Below are positions 1 to 4,601 of a stretch of DNA of 5,049 bases, one piece after another. Position 1 is the stretch's first letter. Each line of letters begins with the position of its first letter. Location: assembly GCA_946479825.1 (NCBI GenBank), contig CAMLHU010000178.1, forward strand, positions 1 through 5,049, written 5' to 3'. The notes beneath the pieces are model-generated. The model had not been told where the DNA came from, made no database searches, and saw nothing but the letters and a program-made list of their open reading frames with translations. This DNA is from an uncultured Gemmatimonadota bacterium (GTDB lineage Bacteria > Gemmatimonadota > Gemmatimonadetes > Gemmatimonadales > GWC2-71-9). A program made the position numbers and the translations under genes.

Positions 1-45
1 CGCAGTGGGCGTAAGCCCGTGCGGGTTCGAGTCCCGCCTTCGGCA
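1..45 (+). tRNA. tRNA-Leu, 3' part (5' end outside window)
   Basis: The window opens inside a class II tRNA. A long variable arm is visible as a GGGC stem, GTAA loop and GCCC stem at 7-18. It is followed by the T arm, GCGGG / TTCGAGT / CCCGC at 21-37, and the 3' acceptor strand CTTCGGC at 38-44. The discriminator base is A45. A long variable arm occurs in bacterial tRNA-Leu, -Ser and -Tyr. The A discriminator and an acceptor strand that would pair with GCCGAAG (the usual 5' start of bacterial tRNA-Leu) favour Leu over Ser, which normally has a G discriminator. The anticodon lies outside the window, so the isoacceptor cannot be named. CCA is not encoded, since TGA follows A45, so it must be added after transcription. 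Confidence 0.9.
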
Positions 46-52
46 TGAGGAA

Positions 53-94
53 GGTGAGAGGGAAGAGGTAAGCGGTGAGAGGGAAGAGGTAAGC
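53..94. repeat. 21-bp perfect tandem duplication
   Basis: Positions 53-73 and 74-94 are identical 21-bp purine-rich units beginning GGTGAGAGGG and ending GGTAAGC. A partial third copy (GGTGAG, then diverging) starts at 95. The array begins 8 bp after the tRNA acceptor end, lies in non-coding sequence, and is nearly all purine on the plus strand. No function is evident. It may reflect replication slippage or be part of a dispersed intergenic repeat. Confidence 0.9.
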
Positions 95-106
95 GGTGAG
101 CGGTGC

Positions 107-142
107 AGAGGGAGCTTCGGGACCATCCGGGGCTCCCTCTTT
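107..142 (+). terminator. Strong hairpin with short T tract, probable tRNA terminator
   Basis: AGAGGGAGC at 107-115 pairs with GCTCCCTCT at 132-140. Pairing continues inward through 116-121 with 126-131, using two or three G-U wobbles, and closes on an ACCA loop at 122-125. This gives about 15 stacked pairs. Only TTT (140-142) follows, then GCG TTCCCC, so the U tract is short for a canonical rho-independent terminator. Read on the minus strand the hairpin is followed by GCACCG without a T tract. The orientation therefore suits ending the tRNA transcript rather than moeB, although the structure could also protect the 3' end of moeB mRNA. Confidence 0.6.
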
Positions 143-161
143 GCGTTCCCCCATCGCTTCT

Positions 162-195
162 CCCCTGTCCCCTGTCCCCTGTCCCCTGACCCCTG
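162..195 (-). repeat. CCCCTGT heptad array; minus-strand G-quadruplex motif
   Basis: Five C4 runs lie at 162-165, 169-172, 176-179, 183-186 and 190-193. Each is separated by exactly three bases, TGT three times and then TGA. The minus strand therefore reads GGGG-TCA-GGGG-ACA-GGGG-ACA-GGGG-ACA-GGGG, which fits the four-tetrad, short-loop pattern of a very stable G-quadruplex with one spare G run. The array is bracketed by an 11-nt direct repeat, TCGCTTCTCCC, at 154-164 and 197-207. It sits about 35 bp past the moeB stop on the strand that moeB transcription would copy into RNA. Confidence 0.85.
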
Positions 196-230
196 CTCGC
201 TTCTCCCGCTCACCGCTTACCGCTTACCGC

Positions 231-1370
231 TCAGTACCTCACCATCCCCCCATCCACTTCCGTCGCCCAGGCGTCGATGCCGCCGGCCAGGCTCCGCACC
301 CGCGAGAACCCGGCGCCGCGCAGCAGGTCGCGCGCCTGGAGCGAGCGCATCCCGTGGTGGCAGAGGGTCACGATCTCGCGCCGGGTGTCGAGCTCGGCGA
401 GCCGCGCGGGGAGGTCACGCAGGGGGACGTGCAACGCCCCGTCGAGATGCACGAGGTCCCACTCCCACGGTTCGCGCACGTCCACGAGCAGGGGCGGCTC
501 CCCGGCCCTAAGCGCCTGCGCGACCTCGGGGGCCGACACCTCCGCGTCCGCCTCGGTCGCCGGGGCGAGGCCGCAGAACGCCTCGTAGTCGATGAGCTCA
601 GTGACGGTCGGATGCTCGCCGCAGACCGGGCAGGCCGGGTCGCGACTGAGGGTGAGCTCCCGGAACTCGAGCTTGAGCGCGTCGAAGAGCAGCAGCCGCC
701 CGGCGAGCGATTGCCCGACGCCGAGGATCCACTTGAGCGCCTCGAGCGCCTGGAGGCTCCCGATGATGCCGGGCAGCACGCCCAGCACGCCGCCCTCGGC
801 GCAGTTGGGGACGAGTCCCGGCGGGGGCGGCTCCGCGAAGAGGCAGCGATAGCAGGGCGCCTCGGGGGGATGGAACAGCGAGACCTGGCCCTCGAAGCGG
901 AAGATGCTGCCGTACACCAGCGGCTTACCCTCGAGCACGCAGGCGTCGTTCACCAGGTATCGGGTCGGGAAGTTGTCGGACCCGTCGAGCACGATGTCAT
1001 ACCGGCGGACGATGTCGCGCGCGTTGGCAGAGGTCAGCCGCTCGGGCACCGGCTCGAGCGTCACGTGCGGGTTGAGCTCGGCCAGGCGCGCCCGGGCCGA
1101 CTCGAGCTTCGGGCGCCCGACCCACGAGGTGCCGTGGAGCACCTGGCGCTGGAGGTTGGTGACGTCGAGCGCGTCGAACTCGGCCAGGCCGATGGTGCCG
1201 ACCCCCGCCGCGGCGAGGTAGAGCGCCGCAGGCGAGCCGAGCCCGCCCGCGCCCACGAGGAGGACGCGGGCCGCCTTGAGCCGCCGCTGGCCGGCGAGGC
1301 CGACCTCGGGGAGCACCAGGTGGCGCGAGTAGCGGAGCAGTTCGGGCGGGGAGAGTTCAGGCGCGGCCAT
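231..1370 (-). CDS. moeB: MoeB/MoeZ-type adenylyltransferase-rhodanese (sulfur carrier activation)
   Basis: This 379-aa cytoplasmic protein is predicted to adenylate the C-terminal glycine of a ubiquitin-like sulfur carrier (MoaD, ThiS or CysO type) and pass sulfur on from its rhodanese domain. The N-terminal ThiF/E1-like domain (about 8-265) has the ATP-binding loop GAGGLGSP at 40-47, a DGSDN segment at 129-133 carrying the Mg-ATP aspartate, and CYRC (173-176) plus CPVC (247-250) as the zinc site. NCAEGGVLGVLPGIIG at 189-204 includes the conserved Cys190. The rhodanese domain (about 275-379) has DVRE at 297-300 and the active-site loop CHHGMRS with Cys337. Length and order match two-domain MoeZ/MOCS3-like proteins. 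I chose the ATG at 1370 over the TTG at 1382 because GAGGG lies 5 nt before the ATG. The carrier partner is not in the window, so the pathway (Moco, thiamine or cysteine) is open. Confidence 0.93.
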   Translation of the reverse strand: MAAPELSPPELLRYSRHLVLPEVGLAGQRRLKAARVLLVGAGGLGSPAALYLAAAGVGTIGLAEFDALDVTNLQRQVLHGTSWVGRPKLESARARLAELNPHVTLEPVPERLTSANARDIVRRYDIVLDGSDNFPTRYLVNDACVLEGKPLVYGSIFRFEGQVSLFHPPEAPCYRCLFAEPPPPGLVPNCAEGGVLGVLPGIIGSLQALEALKWILGVGQSLAGRLLLFDALKLEFRELTLSRDPACPVCGEHPTVTELIDYEAFCGLAPATEADAEVSAPEVAQALRAGEPPLLVDVREPWEWDLVHLDGALHVPLRDLPARLAELDTRREIVTLCHHGMRSLQARDLLRGAGFSRVRSLAGGIDAWATEVDGGMVRY

Positions 1371-1375
1371 CGGAT

Positions 1376-1380
1376 CCCTC
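1376..1380 (-). promoter_or_regulatory. moeB ribosome binding site (GAGGG)
   Basis: GAGGG on the minus strand lies 5 nt upstream of the ATG at 1370. The in-frame TTG at 1382 overlaps this motif, so the site decides the start in favour of the ATG and a protein without the leading four residues. It is the clearest Shine-Dalgarno sequence in the window. Confidence 0.75.
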
Positions 1381-1389
1381 AAACGCCGA

Positions 1390-1417
1390 GCGCCCGACCA
1401 GAGCTGCGGCCGGGCGC
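1390..1417 (-). other. Hairpin between rrf2 and moeB
   Basis: GCGCCCGACC at 1390-1399 pairs with GGCCGGGCGC at 1408-1417. In the minus-strand RNA this forms ten stacked pairs with one G-U wobble and an 8-nt loop. It ends 9 nt before the moeB GAGGG. No U tract follows, so it is not a convincing terminator. It could modulate moeB translation, mark a processing site, or simply reflect GC-rich sequence. Confidence 0.4.
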
Positions 1418-1433
1418 GTCGTGATCGGTGCGG

Positions 1434-1895
1434 TCATCCCTGCGCGGGCGAGATCCCGACGAGCTCCACCAGCCCGGGATCCTGCTTCATGAGGTCGGCG
1501 AGCGAGATGCTCTCGAGCAGGTCGTCCACCCGGCGCTGCAGCGCCTGCCAGACCGGCCGGATGCTGCACGCCGTGCCGGTCCCGCAGCGCTCGGCGTCCA
1601 CCGGATGGTGCTCGCAGTTGACCTCGAAGGTCTGGTGCTCGGAGGCCGCCATCACGTCGCGCACCGAGATCTCGCCCGGGTCGCGCGCGAGGTAGTAGCC
1701 GCCGCGGGCACCGCGCACGCTCTCCACCAGCCCGGCCCGCCGGAGCCTGAGGAGGATCTGCTCGACGTAGTCGCCGGGGAGGCGCTCCACCTCGGCCAGC
1801 TCGCGCGCGGCGACCGGGCCGCTCACCGCCCGGGCCCGCTTGGCGAGATGCAGGGTGATGATCAGGCTGTACTCGGTCCACGTCGTGACGCGCAT
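1434..1895 (-). CDS. Rrf2 family transcriptional regulator, IscR-like, three cysteines
   Basis: This 153-aa protein has the usual Rrf2 length. The N-terminal winged helix-turn-helix is clear: helices cover about 8-53 (including AARELAEVERLPGDYVEQIL) and the wing is SVRGARGGYYLAR at 59-71, the family hallmark. A putative Fe-S ligand segment follows with Cys94, Cys104 and Cys110, spaced C-x9-C-x5-C. Established family members such as IscR, NsrR and RirA use three cysteines to bind a cluster and sense Fe-S status, NO or iron. IscR has C-x5-C-x5-C, so the first gap is longer here. A dimerisation helix is likely at about 112-136. The gene lies between aspA and moeB. With moeB 63 bp downstream on the same strand, a role in sulfur or Fe-S homeostasis is inferred. 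No Shine-Dalgarno sequence precedes the ATG, and the promoter suggests a leaderless transcript. Whether it binds a cluster, and which, is not decided by sequence. Confidence 0.92.
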   Translation of the reverse strand: MRVTTWTEYSLIITLHLAKRARAVSGPVAARELAEVERLPGDYVEQILLRLRRAGLVESVRGARGGYYLARDPGEISVRDVMAASEHQTFEVNCEHHPVDAERCGTGTACSIRPVWQALQRRVDDLLESISLADLMKQDPGLVELVGISPAQG

Positions 1896-1901
1896 GATGG
1901 C

Positions 1902-1930
1902 AATATGCGACCGTGGGAGTCTGAATTCAA
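1902..1930 (-). promoter_or_regulatory. Candidate sigma-70-type promoter of rrf2 (leaderless)
   Basis: On the minus strand, TTGAAT (1930-1925) matches the -35 consensus at 4 of 6 bases and CATATT (1907-1902) matches the -10 at 4 of 6, with exactly 17 bp between them. The interval stands out as AT-richer than its surroundings. Only 6 nt separate the -10 box from the rrf2 ATG, so transcription would start at or next to the A of the ATG. This agrees with the lack of a ribosome binding site. The -35 lies 11 bp past the aspA stop, so rrf2-moeB can be transcribed independently of aspA. Confidence 0.5.
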
Positions 1931-1940
1931 GCGAACGGGA

Positions 1941-3359
1941 TCAGCCCCCGGCGGGGATCCCCTTGCCGCCGGGCACGCCGAGCTCGGTCATCGCGCGGAG
2001 ATCGAGGACCTCCTCGAGCTCGCGCCCCTTGAGCAGCCCCTTCTGCACCACCAGCTGCTTGACCGTGAGGCCGGTCGCGAGCGCTTCCTTGGCCAGCTTG
2101 GCCGCCTCGGCGTAGCCGATCTTCGGGGCCAGCGCGGTGACCAGCGCCGGGCTCCGCTCGAGCCAGTGCTCGCACTGCTTCGCGTCGGCCTCGATGCCGC
2201 GGACGCACCGCTCGGCGAACACCCGCACCGCATTGGCCAGGATCTCGAGCGCGAAGACGATGTTGTGGGTGATGACGGGCATCATCACGTTGAGCTCGAG
2301 CTGCCCCGCCTCGGCGGCGAGCGCCACGGTGGTGTCGAGGCCCAGGACCTGGAAGCAGACCTGGTTGACCATCTCGGCGATGGATGGGTTCACCTTGCCC
2401 GGCATGATGCTCGAGCCCGGCTGGACCGCCGGGAGCACGATCTCGGCCAGGCCGGTGCGGGGCCCCGACGCCAGCAGGCGGATGTCGTTGGCGATCTTGT
2501 TGAGGTCGAGCACGAGCGCGCGCACCGCCCCGCTCAGGGTGGCCACGTCGCCCATCGACTGCATCAGCTGGATCCGGTCCTCGGCGAGCTCGACCTCGAG
2601 CCCGGTCACCGCCCGAAGATGCTTGACCATCAGCGCGGGATACTGCGGCTCCGCGTTGATCCCGGTACCGACCGCCGTGCCGCCGATGTTCATCGGACGG
2701 AGCCAGCGGGCCGCGTCGGCCAGCTTGGCGCGGTGGCGGGCGAGGGTGTGGCCGTAGGCGGCGAACTCCTGGCCCAGGCGGATCGGGGTGGCGTCCTGGA
2801 GGTGGGTGCGGCCCGACTTGACGATGCCGTCGAACGCCCGGCCGCGGTCGAGGAAGGCCTCGGCCAGCCCGTCGAGCGCCTCGAGGAGGCGCGGCAGGCA
2901 CGCGAGCGCGGCGAGCCGCATCGCGGTCGGGATCACGTCGTTGGTGCTCTGGGCCATGTTGACGTGATCGTTCGGATGCACCGGGGCGTAGGTCCCGCGC
3001 GCCGCGCCGAGGAGCTCGTTGGCCCGGTTGGCGAGGACCTCGTTGCAGTTCATGTTATGGCTGGTGCCGGCGCCGGCCTGATACACGTCCACGATGAACT
3101 GGTCACGGTGCTTGCCGCCCAGCACTTCGTCCGCGGCCGCGACGATCGCGTCGGCCAGCCGGGGCTCGAGCCGCCCGGTCTCCTTGTGGGTGAGCGCGGC
3201 GGCCTTCTTGATCCAGAGGACCGCGTCCACGAAGAGCGGGAGGGGCCGGAGCCCGGAGATCGGGAAGTTCTCGCTGGCCCGGAGGGTCTGGATCCCGTAG
3301 AGCGCGTCGGCGGGGACGGGCTTTTCGCCGAGCGGATCCTTTTCAGTGCGCGTCGCCAT
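1941..3359 (-). CDS. aspA: Aspartate ammonia-lyase (aspartase/fumarase superfamily)
   Basis: This 472-aa cytosolic enzyme is predicted to interconvert L-aspartate with fumarate and ammonia as a homotetramer, feeding the TCA cycle. The start region DPLGEKPVPADALYGIQTLR (8-27) and DQFIVDVYQAGAGTSHNMN (86-104) follow the aspartase pattern rather than the fumarase one (which has a VVWQTGSGTQSNMN-like segment). Other active-site blocks are STN at 138-140, RTH at 184-186 and the signature loop GSSIMPGKVNP at 315-325, with catalytic Ser317, Lys322 and Asn324. Length fits the family. An oddity is LNVMMP at 357-361: aspartases usually have LNVMEP, and fumarases have a lysine there. So the exact substrate (aspartate or fumarate/malate) is not fully certain. 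The ATG at 3359 has only a weak GAAG upstream. The gene is divergent to the cupin gene, and its stop lies 45 bp before rrf2 with no visible terminator. Confidence 0.83.
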   Translation of the reverse strand: MATRTEKDPLGEKPVPADALYGIQTLRASENFPISGLRPLPLFVDAVLWIKKAAALTHKETGRLEPRLADAIVAAADEVLGGKHRDQFIVDVYQAGAGTSHNMNCNEVLANRANELLGAARGTYAPVHPNDHVNMAQSTNDVIPTAMRLAALACLPRLLEALDGLAEAFLDRGRAFDGIVKSGRTHLQDATPIRLGQEFAAYGHTLARHRAKLADAARWLRPMNIGGTAVGTGINAEPQYPALMVKHLRAVTGLEVELAEDRIQLMQSMGDVATLSGAVRALVLDLNKIANDIRLLASGPRTGLAEIVLPAVQPGSSIMPGKVNPSIAEMVNQVCFQVLGLDTTVALAAEAGQLELNVMMPVITHNIVFALEILANAVRVFAERCVRGIEADAKQCEHWLERSPALVTALAPKIGYAEAAKLAKEALATGLTVKQLVVQKGLLKGRELEEVLDLRAMTELGVPGGKGIPAGG

Positions 3360-3374
3360 AGTTCACATTCTTCG

Positions 3375-3387
3375 TTCAGAGTCTGAA
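3375..3387. promoter_or_regulatory. 13-bp palindrome in divergent spacer, candidate operator
   Basis: TTCAGAGTCTGAA is a perfect palindrome with 6-nt arms and a central G. It sits in the 40-bp spacer between the divergent aspA and cupin starts, 15 bp from the aspA ATG and 12 bp from the cupin ATG. Its size and position fit a dimeric regulator site acting on both genes. No convincing -35/-10 pair was found for either gene, so this is a positional inference only. An adjacent GGGGCCCC palindrome (3391-3398) overlaps the region where the cupin ribosome binding site should be. Confidence 0.35.
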
Positions 3388-3399
3388 GACGGGGCCCCG

Positions 3400-3717
3400 A
3401 TGTCACAACATTTCCTGCCGATCGCCGCCCGGGCGCGGTTCGCGGCCGACCAGATGGTCAAGGCCGACCTCGTGCGCGGCGCCCACCTCTTCCTCGGCCT
3501 CAATTGCCTCGAGCCGGGCCAGGCGCAGCGCGTCCATCAGCACGCGGACGCCGACAAATTCTATCTGGTCGTTTCGGGAAAGGCGAGGATGACGGCGGGC
3601 GAGGAGACGACGGTCGCGGAAGCGGGGACGATCGTGTGGGCGCCGGCCGGCGTGCCGCACGGCGTACTCGAGGCGATCGATCGCACGGTGCTGCTCGTGG
3701 GGATGACGACGGCCTAG
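3400..3717 (+). CDS. Small single-domain cupin protein
   Basis: This 105-aa protein folds as one cupin_2 beta barrel. Motif 1 is HQHADADKFYLVVSG (46-60) with metal-ligand histidines 46 and 48. The glutamate of the classical G(X)5HXH(X)3-4E motif is absent: Lys53 stands in the DKFY stretch. Motif 2 is GTIVWAPAGVPHGV (76-89), with His87 as the remaining ligand. The function could be metal-dependent catalysis or small-molecule binding, and cannot be named from sequence. I chose the ATG at 3400 because the in-frame GTG at 3346 would overlap the divergent aspA start by 14 bp and adds residues with no cupin similarity. GGGG at 3391-3394, 5 nt upstream, is a weak ribosome site. Its stop overlaps the stop of the convergent membrane-protein gene. 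Confidence 0.85.
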   Translation: MSQHFLPIAARARFAADQMVKADLVRGAHLFLGLNCLEPGQAQRVHQHADADKFYLVVSGKARMTAGEETTVAEAGTIVWAPAGVPHGVLEAIDRTVLLVGMTTA

Positions 3718-4601
3718 GCCTCGTCGGCGACCTGGCGGCGGCGCCCCCGGAACCACGCCCGGACCGCGTCCCAGCCGTAGGTGCGGGCCGCGAGCCCCAG
3801 GCCGAGCAGCACGCCGACGGCGGAGGTGTAGAACCGCCACCAGAAGAGCAGCTCCCCGCCCTCGTCGCCGAGCGAGCCGGCGGCGCCCGCGAGGAACCCG
3901 AGCTCCACCGCCCCGACTCCCGACGGCGTCGGCAGCACCATCTGGCTGTAGAGCAGCGCGAAGGAGCCCAGCACCACGGGCCCGAGCGACGGCGGATCCG
4001 GCAGCGTGAGCACCAGCACCGGCAGGATGGCGGTGCGGGCGACGACGTTGACGAGCGAGAGCGGCTGGCTCAGCAGGATGGGCCACTGCGGCATCCGCCG
4101 CCAGTACACCAGCACCCGCCGGATGGAGCGCTGCACCCGGTGCGGCGCCGACACCCGCATCCACCGCCGCACCCCCCACCAGACCACCACGCTCACCAGC
4201 GTGACCCCGATGATCCACGGCAGCATCCGGTGCGCGTGACTGGCGATCCCGGGCGCCGCCGTGGCCCACCATTCCGGCGCGTAGCGCCAGACCAGCCACG
4301 CCCCCAGGGCGATGATGGCGGGCCAGCCCAGCAGCGCCTCCACGCTGATCGCCACGAAGGCCGCCGTCGCCGGGACCCGGTAGCGCAGCACGCCGGCGAG
4401 CCGCGCGGGCTCGCCCCCCAGGCGGAGCGGCGTCAGCGAACAGGCCGCGTCGCCGAAGGCGTTCACCACGACGCCCTCGCCCACGCCAAGGCGGTGCCCC
4501 AGCGAGTCGCAGAAGAACTTGAGCCGGAGCGCGCGCGCGACGATGTCCGCCGTGACGAGGCCGAGGCAGATGAGGTGCGCGGTGAGCGGGTCGAGGTGCA
4601 T
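3714..4601 (-). CDS. Flippase-like LPG synthase TM / UPF0104 family membrane protein
   Basis: This 295-aa polytopic inner-membrane protein has roughly 7-8 hydrophobic segments, at about 7-24, 42-56, 78-106, 127-143, 173-200, 205-224, 228-243 and 253-272. It ends in a basic tail rich in Arg. Family hallmarks are NAFGDAACSLTPLRLGGEPAR (first half at 47-57, second at 58-67) and LPTPSGVGAVELGFL at 223-237, followed by an aromatic/Arg helix (FWWRFYT, 253-259). These resemble the PF03706 group (YbhN, AglD, MprF N-terminal region), whose members are associated with lipid-linked glycan or lipid handling. The soluble aminoacyl-transfer domain of MprF is absent, so lysyl-PG synthesis is not implied. 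The ATG at 4601 shares its A with the stop of the upstream deacetylase gene (TGATG). No Shine-Dalgarno sequence precedes it, pointing to translational coupling. The substrate is unknown. Confidence 0.82.
   Translation of the reverse strand: MHLDPLTAHLICLGLVTADIVARALRLKFFCDSLGHRLGVGEGVVVNAFGDAACSLTPLRLGGEPARLAGVLRYRVPATAAFVAISVEALLGWPAIIALGAWLVWRYAPEWWATAAPGIASHAHRMLPWIIGVTLVSVVVWWGVRRWMRVSAPHRVQRSIRRVLVYWRRMPQWPILLSQPLSLVNVVARTAILPVLVLTLPDPPSLGPVVLGSFALLYSQMVLPTPSGVGAVELGFLAGAAGSLGDEGGELLFWWRFYTSAVGVLLGLGLAARTYGWDAVRAWFRGRRRQVADEA

Larger units (their letters stand above)
88..221. repeat. 16-nt perfect inverted repeat flanking the spacer core
   Basis: Positions 88-103 (GGTAAGCGGTGAGCGG) are the exact reverse complement of 206-221. 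The arms enclose a 102-bp core containing the 107-140 hairpin and the CCCCTGT array. The same short words, GCGGTAA and GCGGTGA, recur on the plus strand left of the core and on the minus strand right of it (206-232), so the spacer is a mirror of one vocabulary. No transposase or terminal target duplication is visible. An intergenic repeat element or a long RNA stem are both possible. Confidence 0.8.

Noticed and set aside
1..45. tRNA 3' end as an integration (att) site
   Set aside because: I saw no second copy of the acceptor/T-arm sequence and no integrase in the window.
5..511. 168-aa plus-strand frame starting inside the tRNA
   Set aside because: It begins in the tRNA T arm region, crosses the hairpin and heptad repeats, and continues antisense to moeB. 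The PCPLSPDPC-like stretch is only a translation of the CCCCTGT repeat.
1371..1382. TTG at 1382 as moeB start
   Set aside because: It overlaps the GAGGG ribosome site of the ATG at 1370, and the four extra residues are not part of the conserved ThiF start.
96..1424. 442-aa plus-strand open frame over the moeB region
   Set aside because: It is antisense to the unambiguous MoeB coding sequence, has Arg/Glu/Pro-rich composition with no recognisable domain, and runs through the repeat spacer. It is a GC-rich shadow frame.
1428..3386. 652-aa plus-strand open frame opposite rrf2 and aspA
   Set aside because: It has no domain features, and low-complexity His/Arg/Glu composition typical of the antisense of high-GC genes. 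The opposite strand encodes two clear family members.
3360..3399. Promoters for aspA and the cupin gene
   Set aside because: TTCACA at 3362-3367 looks like a -35, but no acceptable -10 lies 16-18 bp downstream. AAGAAT on the minus strand lacks a -35. Neither is good enough to annotate.
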